From the IMG/VR virus record IMGVR_UViG_3300035670_000597, positions 1 to 38,581 of that record: 38,581 nt of DNA, one strand, 5' to 3'. The notes beneath the pieces are model-generated. The model did not search any database. It was not told where the DNA came from and saw only the letters and a list, made by a program, of their open reading frames with translations. Position 1 is the first letter of the stretch. Every line of letters begins with the position of its first letter. Source of the DNA: a virus. This document shows positions 12,804-20,894 of this stretch, one piece after another. The translations under genes were made by a program, and so were the position numbers.

Positions 12804-13914
12804 AGCGGGCAGAGCTGCTTGAGCAGCGATACTTCATGGTGAATGTGTTAGATCCTGCGGTTAGGCCAGACAGCTTGAACGTTGTTGAAATGCTTACGTT
12901 TCCAGATGATGAAGCGAAGTCATCTCCGTTTAAGAACAATGAATAGTTGGTTGATGCAGAAACCGTTGAGGCACCAGACACTGCAACTCCGGCATGAATT
13001 GTCTGCCCGGCATCTGCTCCCTGACCAAGGATTGCACTAATAGTGACAAGAACTTCGGTGCCAGTGTTTAGGGTTACGGATGGGCCTGCAGTTGCCAGAT
13101 CGGTAAACGTAGTTGAAGAAGTATTTTCTGCCGTCAGCACGCTTGCGGAGGCAACTGCGGTAATGGCTGATGGCGACGGCGTAGCCCACTTGACACCAGT
13201 TGCTTCAGCTGAATCTGCCGTAAGCACTTGACCATTTGTTCCAACAGCAACACGGGATACTGTGTCGGCAGCGGAGGCAACAATAATGTCGCCTTTGGCG
13301 TCAGCGATGGTTGGTTGGATTGCAGCAGCGGCATCAAGCTTTGCTGCAGTAACAGCACCATTTGCAATCTTTGCCGTCGACACAGAACTTGAGGCAAGCT
13401 TGGCCTCGGTTACGTTTCCGTCAAGAATCTTTGCGGTGACAACAGCATCGTTCTCGATGCCAGCAGAAGCAACCTGGGACCAGCGAACACCATTTGTTGC
13501 TGAGGAGTCAGCAGCAAGAACGTAATCATTGGTTCCGACAGGAAGGCGGTTAAGGGCTGATCCAGTGGTGACGAGAAGGTCGCCTTTGGTGGTCAGCTTT
13601 GCGGCAACCTCGTTAGCTTCATCAGCATCGTTTGCTGCAAACACCGGATAAATGGAGGCACCAGAAGCATGGTTGGAAGCGGTCGTGTCGTCCTGGGCTC
13701 GAGTAAGGGTGAGGATGCTTCCAGCTCGAGTTGCTAGACACTTCTCTTCCGACGAAGTACCTGGGTCAATGACCACATAGAAGGGGACGCCAGCAGTCGA
13801 CGGCCACCCAGTTGTTGCCGCAATAGTGCAACTAGTGTCCGTCGTGTTGATACCCGCAGTCAGCGTGGTGGCTACTGCGGAACCAGAGTATTGCCTTCTA
13901 GTAAACGCTGCCAT
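12769..13914 (-). CDS. Tail fibre protein, 381 aa
   Basis: Residues 111-145 and 208-243 are two copies of a repeat: GDLLVTTGSALNRLPVGTND and GDIIVASAADTVSRVAVGTN, each ending in a Gly-Val-[RK]-W strand. Between them lies a run of short beta-helical units (about 152-193, such as VTAKILDGNVTEAKL), as in trimeric phage fibres. The C-terminal 110 residues form a beta-sandwich head ending in GLTAGSNTFTMKYRCSSSSA and a final FAI. The head closely matches the C-terminus of the fibre protein at 20334-20894. The N-terminus (1-70) probably attaches to the virion. It is the best candidate for the main receptor-binding fibre. Confidence 0.82.
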   Translation of the reverse strand: MAAFTRRQYSGSAVATTLTAGINTTDTSCTIAATTGWPSTAGVPFYVVIDPGTSSEEKCLATRAGSILTLTRAQDDTTASNHASGASIYPVFAANDADEANEVAAKLTTKGDLLVTTGSALNRLPVGTNDYVLAADSSATNGVRWSQVASAGIENDAVVTAKILDGNVTEAKLASSSVSTAKIANGAVTAAKLDAAAAIQPTIADAKGDIIVASAADTVSRVAVGTNGQVLTADSAEATGVKWATPSPSAITAVASASVLTAENTSSTTFTDLATAGPSVTLNTGTEVLVTISAILGQGADAGQTIHAGVAVSGASTVSASTNYSLFLNGDDFASSSGNVSISTTFKLSGLTAGSNTFTMKYRCSSSSARFENRHITVFAI

Positions 13915-13922
13915 GGCTCAAT

Positions 13923-15803
13923 CTACCTTACACTACGCATAATAACGGTACAGGTTCCCTCCCACTCCCATGGGGATTCGGACCAGTTCGACTTCACCGG
14001 GTTCCAGCGAACGTCCTCGACGACAACCGAATAGCTAGAGTTGCCTTCCTGATAAGACACGATTCTTGGAAACTCAACCAAACTGGACAAAGATTCCAGC
14101 TCGGACTGCACGTCAAAGTAGTAGTCGACCCCATTGCTTGGGGTAATTACCTTGTGCAACAAGACCGGAACAGAAAAGATAATCGACCTAACTGGTGCAG
14201 CGTAAGCCTTGGCTACCCACCTTGTAAGGATTGGTCCGGATGTTGCGTCCGTTGATGATCGGCTAAGAACGACCCTTGCCTCAGCCTCAACAACTCGATC
14301 CTCAAAACCATCAAGGGATGCTTCAAGGTACCCCTGTGAGTCCATAACCCCCAAGGATTCGAAGTCGCTGTCAGAAGCATCATCCCCAGCATTGCCAGCA
14401 ACCTTGAGCTCTACCGTTCCATTGAGTGGTTCGGTCCTGACCTCCCACTTTGGGATGAACTTTGCGTCAGGGATACCCCACCTGTATACACCCCCATCCA
14501 GATATCCCGATGACACGAGGTTGGTTGGGTGGGCTCTATATGCACCGATGCCACTGATGGTAAACACCGGTTCGTTATCCCATTCGTGTACATCCAGAAC
14601 CGTACCCTGGGTTGACGCCATGATGTCAGAGGCGTAAGCGGGTTGGTTTGGTGAGATCTGCACGGAAAGATCTAGGCGTCCAAGTCCGGTTGACTCACTG
14701 TCATAGTTGGTCCAACCAAAGTAGACATACTTACCAATTCCTGAAAAGTGTGAAACCTGTGTGCCGGTTTCGATTAACGGTCCAATTACAAGGTTGCCGT
14801 CTCCGTCAGACGAAGCAACTCGGAATCCATTGGAAAGGCCAATAAGAACGTACCCAAGGTAGCCGTCGATGCCCGTGATGATTTCACCAAATGGCAACTC
14901 TCCAGCAGGAGATGGGACGTCCAAAGCAGTTCCGTCAGCTTTAATTTGTGTCTTGTAAATAATAGACTTGTTGCCGGCACTGCCAGCCGAATAGATGTAG
15001 TTCTGTCCAGCCGCAAAACCGACAAAGTCAAACTCAACGTTTGCATGGGTGTGTAGAGCCGCCGGGTTGTTTGCGGTAGATGATGTCGACGTGGTGATAT
15101 TCCAAGTCTTGTTCTTTGACGTGGATGACCCAGCTGCCATCAGTCGCCCTTTGACGTAAGCCAAAGTGGAGCAGTCAATGTTTGTAATCCAGGATGTAGC
15201 TGCGCTTGATCCGGAGTTGGTTATGTAAATGGTGTCATCGGCAAACGACACATAGACGTTGTATCCATCCGATGCAATACCAAGAATGTCAAAAGCAGGA
15301 GTTCCGGTAACGGTTGTAAAGGTTGACCAGTCGGTGGTGTATAGAAGTGATTGTCCATCGGTCCCGTAAATCCTGTTACCTGCAGTTGCCATGTAAAGGT
15401 TGGTGTTGGATGAACTGTAAGCAAGCTGGGTGTCCTTGAGTAGGGTCAGTTGCCCTCTGTCCCATGGATTAACACCCTTAGATCTGTGGAATCGATATGG
15501 TTCGGCATCTGAAGCATCCGAATACTTTTGGCCGGCACCATAGTGCCAAGAGGACTGGGACCTACGCCACAGACCCTGAGTGTTGATTGCTGCTTCTCCA
15601 GGTTCAGACGACTGATCGACAGAGTCTCGAACCCTGGAATCAAACTGCCTGGCAAAGTCACCCGACTTTAGGTCCAGCATGTATGGACGACCGTTGATAG
15701 CAACAGGAAACACCTTTGGAACCAGTTGGGTTGAACCGGTTCCGGAGTAGAAGGCTGGAGTTCCTACAAACGGAAAACTGTTTGTGGTTATGGTGACGGT
15801 CAT
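13923..15803 (-). CDS. Large tail/nozzle protein with propeller-like repeats, 626 aa
   Basis: The middle (about residues 140-430) reads as a beta-propeller of degenerate blades, with YMATAGNRIYGTDGQSLLYT, NVYVSFADDTIYI and YVYFGWTNY strands. The C-terminal 200 residues are beta-sandwich-like and end in EDVRWNPVKSNWSESPWEWE. Proteins of this size and place, next to the neck protein and just before the fibre, resemble tail tubular protein B or nozzle proteins of podoviruses. The start at 15803 is one base after the upstream stop. Assignment as the distal tail tube is inference from position and strand pattern. Confidence 0.7.
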   Translation of the reverse strand: MTVTITTNSFPFVGTPAFYSGTGSTQLVPKVFPVAINGRPYMLDLKSGDFARQFDSRVRDSVDQSSEPGEAAINTQGLWRRSQSSWHYGAGQKYSDASDAEPYRFHRSKGVNPWDRGQLTLLKDTQLAYSSSNTNLYMATAGNRIYGTDGQSLLYTTDWSTFTTVTGTPAFDILGIASDGYNVYVSFADDTIYITNSGSSAATSWITNIDCSTLAYVKGRLMAAGSSTSKNKTWNITTSTSSTANNPAALHTHANVEFDFVGFAAGQNYIYSAGSAGNKSIIYKTQIKADGTALDVPSPAGELPFGEIITGIDGYLGYVLIGLSNGFRVASSDGDGNLVIGPLIETGTQVSHFSGIGKYVYFGWTNYDSESTGLGRLDLSVQISPNQPAYASDIMASTQGTVLDVHEWDNEPVFTISGIGAYRAHPTNLVSSGYLDGGVYRWGIPDAKFIPKWEVRTEPLNGTVELKVAGNAGDDASDSDFESLGVMDSQGYLEASLDGFEDRVVEAEARVVLSRSSTDATSGPILTRWVAKAYAAPVRSIIFSVPVLLHKVITPSNGVDYYFDVQSELESLSSLVEFPRIVSYQEGNSSYSVVVEDVRWNPVKSNWSESPWEWEGTCTVIMRSVR

Positions 15804-15804
15804 C

Positions 15805-16689
15805 TTACGACCTGATGGTTAGCGGATACTGCCTTACCAGCTTCGCCTTTTCTGCAATAATCCTGTCCCTGCGCAGTCGTAGGACATTGGCAAACGAATC
15901 ACGCATTGCCCCTACTGGCACTTCGTCTGGCCTGCGAGTGTCGCCCTGCCCCTCAAGGAAGGAGCGCTTTACTTCTCGAGAAGAGAGGATCCTCATAATC
16001 ACGCCCATCTCAAGGATATCTTCCATGGTGGTTGGGACCTTTGCCACCGACTGAATGTCATCCGTCAGTGATGAGACCCGAGAAAACCCAGACTTGTACG
16101 TGACCCTAAGCGTGCCCGCCATGATGTCGTCGTCAAATACGATTGAGTATCCAGACGGAAAGTCGGTTGTTGGCAGGTTGCGTTGAAGGCGAGTGCCACG
16201 AATAATTGGGTAGTCGTCAGAAAGATAACGAAGTCTTACCTCAATAAGGTCAATAACATTCGTTGCTCCGGTGATATCGATCTGTCTGTCGCTTCCGTTG
16301 TATGGAAGGTCGATGCTCACAACAGCGAACAGTCCGTGAACCGGGCTGGCCAGGTCGTCGATGTCCTGGTTGAGAGCGTCGAACATTTGCGCCTTTGGAA
16401 AGCGCGGATTGATTACGATGGTTGAGTCAATTGAATGTGTTGCCGGAGTCGTTCCGGAATACCCACGCTCAACGGTAAGTGTCTTTGTACCCTGGTTTAC
16501 TTCCCAGATGTAGCAAAGTTCTGAGTCGACCTCGAAGACTGTTCCGGGGCGCAGCCCACCAACGTCGTAAGTGGTTACGAACGAAGTCTCGCTTGCATCA
16601 ACCGCTACCGCAAGCTTGTTCCTCTGCTCGACGGTTCCGCTAAGAAGTTGACGCTGTACGCGATCAAGCAGCGCAGCGGCAGTGGACAT
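15805..16689 (-). CDS. Neck/tail-tube adaptor protein, 294 aa
   Basis: The sequence LLDRVQRQLLSGTVEQRNKL near the start, TVERGYSGTTPATHS near 72-86 and RFPKAQMFDALNQDIDDLA after it form a conserved pattern I recognise from the neck region of many actinophages. The C-terminal helical part follows a strand region with TGATNVIDLIEVRLRYLSDD. No enzymatic motif is present. Its position next to the nozzle-like gene and its size suggest the portal-tail adaptor or tail tube A. The start at 16689 directly follows the stop of the 45-aa gene. Confidence 0.75.
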   Translation of the reverse strand: MSTAAALLDRVQRQLLSGTVEQRNKLAVAVDASETSFVTTYDVGGLRPGTVFEVDSELCYIWEVNQGTKTLTVERGYSGTTPATHSIDSTIVINPRFPKAQMFDALNQDIDDLASPVHGLFAVVSIDLPYNGSDRQIDITGATNVIDLIEVRLRYLSDDYPIIRGTRLQRNLPTTDFPSGYSIVFDDDIMAGTLRVTYKSGFSRVSSLTDDIQSVAKVPTTMEDILEMGVIMRILSSREVKRSFLEGQGDTRRPDEVPVGAMRDSFANVLRLRRDRIIAEKAKLVRQYPLTIRS

Positions 16690-16827
16690 CTACTTCTTCT
16701 TGGAGCCCTTCTTCATCTTGGACTTCTTGCCCATTTCCATCTTCTTGCCGGTCTTCTTTGCCTCAGCCTTGGCCATAGCCATGCCCTTTGCTGAGTACGA
16801 GAATTCCTTCTTTCCTACCTTTGGCAT
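16690..16827 (-). CDS. Very basic small protein, 45 aa
   Basis: AAGGAGAACTT precedes the ATG at 16827 and the frame ends at TAG 16690-16692. The product begins MPKVGKKEFSYSAKGMAMAK and ends in runs of Lys, with about 40 percent Lys overall and no acidic patch. Similar MPKVGKK-type peptides are common in phage genomes near neck genes. It could bind DNA or RNA or line the virion interior. Confidence 0.7.
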   Translation of the reverse strand: MPKVGKKEFSYSAKGMAMAKAEAKKTGKKMEMGKKSKMKKGSKKK

Positions 16828-16845
16828 AAGTTCTCCTTGGTCGAA

Positions 16846-17118
16846 CTACCACTTTACCTTATCAGCCCAATACGCAGCAGACATTTTGCCTTTGGCAATG
16901 TTCTTGGCATGACGGGCCTTAAAGGACTCACGGCGCTTTCTATAAGCAGCTGACTCCCCGGCCTTCTTTGGTGAACCACTAACACCCTGCTGGCCGAAAC
17001 GAATCAACTTGACCCTGTTCCCCTCCTTAGCAAGAACCGCATGAGACTTCTTTGCGCCAGGGGTGCGCTTTGGCTTGTTGTACCCAGCAAACTTTTCGCC
17101 TCTGTAGTTGATCGTCAT
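16846..17118 (-). CDS. Basic conserved phage protein, 90 aa
   Basis: GGAGAGGAAA precedes the ATG at 17118. The sequence is strongly basic, with NYRGEKFAGYNKPKRTPGAK, then VKLIRFGQQGVSGSPKKAG, and ends RHAKNIAKGKMSAAYWADKV. The last segment (RHAKN-KG-SAAYWA-KVKW) is strikingly conserved in my memory of phage and giant-virus proteins of unknown function. No catalytic motif is visible. It sits in a run of four small, mostly basic proteins between the repeat-containing tail protein and the neck protein. A packaged DNA-binding role is possible. Confidence 0.75.
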   Translation of the reverse strand: MTINYRGEKFAGYNKPKRTPGAKKSHAVLAKEGNRVKLIRFGQQGVSGSPKKAGESAAYRKRRESFKARHAKNIAKGKMSAAYWADKVKW

Positions 17119-17513
17119 TTTCCTCTCCTTGCCTGTCTGCCAGCACTCTTTGCCGCCGGGGTGTTAGCCACGAATTGCTTGCCCTTGCGGGATCCTTCTT
17201 GCTTCTTCCTGTTTGTTGCAGCCTTCTCCGCTGCGGACAACTTGTCCCACGCCTTGTCTGGCAGGTAGCGGGTTGTTCCGCCCTTGCGTTCGGCAGGCTT
17301 TCTGTCGGACGTGCGCCACTTTTCCTTGGTCCACTTAGAAAGATTCTTTTGGCTCTTTGTCTTGCTTCCCGTATATCCGCCGCCAGCCTTTTCGTATTGC
17401 TGGGCAAGCAACTGGGCTTTACGAGCAGACCATTGGCCGGGCTTGCCGCCTTTTGACCCAGCCATAATTCTGTCTTTGATCCTTTCGCGCAGCTCCGGCT
17501 TCGTGTATGCCAT
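17115..17513 (-). CDS. DUF5872-like basic protein, 132 aa
   Basis: The motif order YTKPELRERIKDRIMAGSKG, GKPGQWSARKAQLLA, then LSKWTKEKWRTSDRKP and TTRYLPDKAW matches the family I know as DUF5872 from phages and large DNA viruses. It is highly basic with Trp-rich motifs. The C-terminus is Lys/Arg/Ala-rich (GRQARRGK). It overlaps its neighbours by a few bases at each end. The family name is given from memory and needs a profile search. The function is unknown, though nucleic-acid binding is plausible. Confidence 0.72.
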   Translation of the reverse strand: MAYTKPELRERIKDRIMAGSKGGKPGQWSARKAQLLAQQYEKAGGGYTGSKTKSQKNLSKWTKEKWRTSDRKPAERKGGTTRYLPDKAWDKLSAAEKAATNRKKQEGSRKGKQFVANTPAAKSAGRQARRGK

Positions 17514-17782
17514 CAGATACCAAGACCAGTCTCAACCTGCCACTTGTGTTCTGCCTTCTTCTCTACCTCTGCGGCACCATCGATTTTCTTGGGCTGCAGT
17601 CCCTCTCTACGCAGACGCTTATAGGCTGGCATGTCCACGTTCCAGCCACGCTCGGTCTTGTTGATCTGCTCAACCTGCTTTCCCCTGGTTGTCGTGGTGT
17701 TAGCACCCATACGAACACTCGACACGCGACATGCAAAGCACCCCTCTACGTTCAGATCTGGGTGTGTCTCTGTGTGCTTCAC
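17513..17782 (-). CDS. Small CFxC zinc-type phage protein, 89 aa
   Basis: The start is GTG at 17782, overlapping the upstream stop as GTGA. HPDLNVEGCFACRVSSV supplies His and two Cys, a half zinc site. WNVDMPAYKRLRREGLQPKK and DGAAEVEKKA follow. The CF-C motif followed by a Trp-x-x-DM-AYKRLR-GLQP stretch is one of the most widespread small-protein signatures in actinophage structural regions. It may be a virion or assembly protein. No function has been shown that I can cite. Confidence 0.75.
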   Translation of the reverse strand: MKHTETHPDLNVEGCFACRVSSVRMGANTTTTRGKQVEQINKTERGWNVDMPAYKRLRREGLQPKKIDGAAEVEKKAEHKWQVETGLGI

Positions 17783-18669
17783 GAAATGTATTCCCCATAG
17801 CCAGCTGCTGTGAGCTGGGAAACCTCTTCATCTGTCAAGAATTCATTGTGCGCCCCAAGGTAGACCTTGTCAATCAATTCTGGGTTGACAGGATCATTCG
17901 TGGTGTAGGTGCCATCGTTGAGGCGGAACAGGTTCCTAGCTCGGACGCCCTCCGGAATGTGGGCAAACAGTCTGTGCGGACTCCTGTCACGGAACATCCT
18001 GGCAAACGTGTAAGAGTCTTGGGCTGGCAGCCGCAATATTCTGGACTTTGTCCAAACCGCACCAACAGACGACCCGGCACCAGAAGCAGTAGCAACCCTG
18101 AATACCTTGCGAAGCTTGATTGCAGACTGAGAACTGATGCCGGAACCAGATGCGGTTCTTGGCAGGGTTTCAAAGGATGTGGTCGTGGACTCCCCTGCCG
18201 CTCCAGCACCGGTTGCTGTCCTGTAAAAGGTTGCGAGTTCCTGGCTTGAGCTAGAGCCAGATCCAGAATCAGATGCGTAAACAAATGTGGTGCGCAACTG
18301 GGCGACAGAAGAGGACCCAACTCCCGACCCGGTAGCTGTCTTGAGCCATGTCGTTCTCGGAGAGGCCGTTGCACTGCTTGATCCACTGCCGGTAGCGGTG
18401 CGGATCGAGGTAACAAGTCGAGTTGCTTGGTCCCCAGCGGTTGCTCCGCCAGCGCCAGTACCAGAACGAATGCTCTTGAATAGAGTTACGTTTCCTGATG
18501 TTCCAACGCCAGATCCGGTTGCGTTACGGGATACAACACGAACGCCTACAACCGTTGCGGATCCAAGACCAGAGCCGCTGGCTGTGCGCGTATAGGTGAC
18601 CGAAGACTGGTCGTAAATAAAAATAGATTCGTTGTATACAAATCCTGGCTCGTTGTAGACCCTAGCCAT
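17779..18669 (-). CDS. Gly/Ser-rich repeat tail protein, 296 aa
   Basis: From residue 27 to about 210 the sequence is about nine tandem copies of a 19-22 residue unit, roughly R-T-A-T-G-S-G-x-G-S-S followed by an 8-10 residue hydrophobic/polar strand. Each unit probably adds one turn or strand to a fibrous or solenoid structure. The N-terminus (YNEPGFVYNESIFIYDQS) is a Tyr-rich attachment segment. The C-terminal 80 residues are globular and end in QLTAAGYGEYIS, a common virion-protein terminus. The repeats are diverged, so they are not a recent duplication. A fibre, spike or adhesin-like tail component is likely. Confidence 0.7.
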   Translation of the reverse strand: MARVYNEPGFVYNESIFIYDQSSVTYTRTASGSGLGSATVVGVRVVSRNATGSGVGTSGNVTLFKSIRSGTGAGGATAGDQATRLVTSIRTATGSGSSSATASPRTTWLKTATGSGVGSSSVAQLRTTFVYASDSGSGSSSSQELATFYRTATGAGAAGESTTTSFETLPRTASGSGISSQSAIKLRKVFRVATASGAGSSVGAVWTKSRILRLPAQDSYTFARMFRDRSPHRLFAHIPEGVRARNLFRLNDGTYTTNDPVNPELIDKVYLGAHNEFLTDEEVSQLTAAGYGEYIS

Positions 18670-18675
18670 AACGAG

Positions 18676-18861
18676 CTAGATGCCTAACAGGGCTTTTGCT
18701 TCGTCCTCAGTCAAACCCAACTTAATCAAAACCAAACGACGCGCCTGTTCTTTTTCTATGGTCCTCTGTGTGGCTTCTTCGCTTTCTTGCATCGCAATAA
18801 CGTGCGCGGCTTCTTCTTCGGGTGTCATATCCCGAACCTCTGTACCTACTTGAGTTTTCAT
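18676..18861 (-). CDS. Small fibre-associated protein, 61 aa
   Basis: It is a charged helix (TPEEEAAHVIAMQESEEATQ), then EQARRLVLIKLGLTEDEAKA and a hydrophobic end (LLGI). The ATG at 18861 overlaps the stop of the third fibre gene as ATGA. An LGLTEDEAKALLG motif closes many short proteins encoded right after tail fibres in phages. A fibre-assembly chaperone is a reasonable guess, and the gene at 20170-20337 occupies the same relation to another fibre gene. Confidence 0.65.
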   Translation of the reverse strand: MKTQVGTEVRDMTPEEEAAHVIAMQESEEATQRTIEKEQARRLVLIKLGLTEDEAKALLGI

Positions 18862-19529
18862 TGGTTATACCCATAAACAGTATAAAAGCCGCTAATATTT
18901 GCGGAACCTAAAAATGTCATACTGTCGTAAACGGTGTCGGAATATTGCAAACCCGAACCGACCATATCACCTGAATATGTTGGAGTCGGGTCAGCCGACC
19001 AACCTTGATAAATCAACCTCGTTCGTTCTGCTCTTTTCGGACTCATGACGTCCATCTTGAAACTAAACGCCTCTTGAATCGCAAAGCCCAAACGGATACT
19101 TGACTGGTTATCGCCGCCATAAACGGACGACGTAGAATTAAATCGGCTATTTGTTTGGCCCCAATAATACGAGGTAGTCGTATCGGTCCCAGATGCACGA
19201 AAACGAGCGGTGATAGTTGAGGTTGCCGCCTGTTCTAAAGTAATCATTACGCGATAATTGTCGTAAGTGCTTGTAAAAGTATTGTTCGCAAGACTTACGG
19301 AGGCCACGTTGGTAAAAGTCGTTTTACCAGTAATCAAAACTAATCCAGGCGTTAAGGTTGGAGTATATGGACCGATTGTCACCCACGACGAACCATCCCA
19401 CGACTTAACCAAATCCGTGTCGGTCTCGTAAATCGTTTGCCCCTCGTACGGTGCCGCAGGACGAGTCAAAGAAGTACACACCCCAGGCTTCAGGATGGAT
19501 GAGGCACCGATGACGGACGATAATGGCAC
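18858..19529 (-). CDS. Tail fibre paralogue 3, 223 aa
   Basis: Residues 17-55 carry the shared adapter GVCTSLTRPAAPYEGQTIYE followed by TDTDLVKSWDGSSW. It also occurs in the two fibre genes upstream. The remainder is a beta-rich receptor domain with YDNYRVMITLEQAA, a region of FSFKMDVMSPKRAE and a VYGYNQ end. That layout matches paralogue 2 but shares little sequence. The start is GTG at 19529 with GGAACTAACC upstream. By eye this gene is more AT-rich and uses different codons from its neighbours, suggesting a recently acquired tip. Confidence 0.75.
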   Translation of the reverse strand: MPLSSVIGASSILKPGVCTSLTRPAAPYEGQTIYETDTDLVKSWDGSSWVTIGPYTPTLTPGLVLITGKTTFTNVASVSLANNTFTSTYDNYRVMITLEQAATSTITARFRASGTDTTTSYYWGQTNSRFNSTSSVYGGDNQSSIRLGFAIQEAFSFKMDVMSPKRAERTRLIYQGWSADPTPTYSGDMVGSGLQYSDTVYDSMTFLGSANISGFYTVYGYNQ

Positions 19530-19531
19530 GG

Positions 19532-20170
19532 TTAGTTCCTGTATCCGTAAACTCGAATAATTCCACCAGTTAGGGTACCAGACTGAGGAATTACGTCAAA
19601 TGAAGTGTACTGAGTTACCGTGGCAACCATAAAGGCGTAGCTGGTTGAGTAGTCGTAACCGAAAGATTGTCCATGCAGCGACGAGCGAGCTGCAAGGTTT
19701 GGACTAAAAACATCAAAAGAAATGTTGCAGGTATCGTTTGAGTCGGTCAGACCGATGGTTGCCTGAGTGCCATTGTTTGTGTAGTAGTAGCCGTTAGTGG
19801 AGCCATACCTTCCATACTGAAGGCTTCCGTAATAACTTGTTGCGGTTGAGCCAAAGCGCAAATAAATGAAGTTGCCATCAGTGGAAGCGTCCATGTCTCC
19901 AATGACCACCCTGTAGTTGTCAAATTCGGAAGAAAACACGTCGCTGACTGTCACCGATGAAACGGCGGTTCCTACTGTTTGAGATTTAATTAACTGAAGT
20001 CCTGGTGGGGAGTCGGTGTCTGCAATCATCACCCACGCTGCATTATCCCAAACCAACACACGATTGGTATCGGTCTCGTAAATCACCATTCCTTCGAATG
20101 GGGAGGAGGGACGGTTGGTAGAAGTACATACGCCCGGGCGCAGACCCCGGGTGGTGGCAGAAATACCCAT
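19532..20170 (-). CDS. Tail fibre paralogue 2, 212 aa
   Basis: The adapter GVCTSTNRPSSPFEGMVIYE with TDTNRVLVWDNAAW occupies residues 13-50. The C-terminal domain contains FDNYRVVIGDMDASTDGNFI, an NISFDVFSPNLAARSS stretch and a final RVYGYRN, a frequent ending of phage receptor-binding domains. The ATG at 20170 overlaps the stop of the small gene before it (TAATG). It is a fibre or decoration protein paralogous to the genes at 18858 and 20334. Confidence 0.77.
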   Translation of the reverse strand: MGISATTRGLRPGVCTSTNRPSSPFEGMVIYETDTNRVLVWDNAAWVMIADTDSPPGLQLIKSQTVGTAVSSVTVSDVFSSEFDNYRVVIGDMDASTDGNFIYLRFGSTATSYYGSLQYGRYGSTNGYYYTNNGTQATIGLTDSNDTCNISFDVFSPNLAARSSLHGQSFGYDYSTSYAFMVATVTQYTSFDVIPQSGTLTGGIIRVYGYRN

Positions 20171-20337
20171 TACGACCTATCCTTTATCTCTTCAATTTTG
20201 GCCAACACTGGGGCCGTGTCAATGAACTCCTTGTCATCTTCCGTCCCAAGCCAGATTGTTCCATCTGGCTCGACGGCAAAAGACTCATACCCAAGCTCGG
20301 TCATTGCCTCGAAGTAAAGCTGCTGGTCAACGCTCAT
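20170..20337 (-). CDS. Small acidic fibre-associated protein, 55 aa
   Basis: The ATG at 20337 overlaps the stop of the first fibre gene as ATGA, with GGTGA seven bases before it. The product has DQQLYFEAMTELGYESFAVE, then DGTIWLGTEDDKEF and a charged helical end. Its position directly after a fibre gene suggests a chaperone or assembly partner, similar in place but not in sequence to the gene at 18676-18861. Confidence 0.65.
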   Translation of the reverse strand: MSVDQQLYFEAMTELGYESFAVEPDGTIWLGTEDDKEFIDTAPVLAKIEEIKDRS

Positions 20338-20894
20338 ATCGACATCACCCAAAATGAACGATTGTAGACGTTGCAGTTCGTTGAAGCTCGACGATACTGG
20401 GCGGTAAATGTATTAGAGCCAGCGGTTAGACCAGTAATTCGAATTACTCTCGTAAGGGTAGTTCCTGAAAGCGAGTAGGTGTAGGCAATAATTCCCTCTG
20501 CGTCGCTTGCTGCACGAGTTGTAGCTCCAGAAACCGAGAAACTCATGTAGAAAGTTGATTCTGGGGCTGGCCTTGTCCACATGCAACCCATTCCAATAAG
20601 AGCCGTGGTGCCAGTTGTTATCGTCAAAGCCTCGCTGGATGAAAGAGTCTGGTATGACCCTGACGTAGATGTCTGCGATGTAGCAACATTCACCGAGGCG
20701 ATATTTATCGTGGACTGCAGCGTCGAGGTGTCTACCGGACCCACGGTTTCCCACGTCGATCCGTTCCAGACCTTGGCAAAATTGGTATCTGTTTCGTAAA
20801 TGAGCTGACCGTCAAATGGTGCAGCTGGACGCGAAGTGCTAGTGCAAACCCCGGTCTTTAGTGAACCGATTCCATACGTTGCTCCAATACCCAT
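20334..20894 (-). CDS. Tail fibre paralogue 1, 186 aa
   Basis: The adapter GVCTSTSRPAAPFDGQLIYE with TDTNFAKVWNGSTW spans residues 15-53. The C-terminal domain is different from paralogues 2 and 3. It ends in GLTAGSNTFTAQYRRASTN and a final WVMSI, which is clearly related to the head of the long fibre at 12769-13914. One gene therefore combines the small-fibre adapter with the long-fibre tip. The ATG at 20894 overlaps the upstream stop in TAATG. Confidence 0.78.
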   Translation of the reverse strand: MGIGATYGIGSLKTGVCTSTSRPAAPFDGQLIYETDTNFAKVWNGSTWETVGPVDTSTLQSTINIASVNVATSQTSTSGSYQTLSSSEALTITTGTTALIGMGCMWTRPAPESTFYMSFSVSGATTRAASDAEGIIAYTYSLSGTTLTRVIRITGLTAGSNTFTAQYRRASTNCNVYNRSFWVMSI

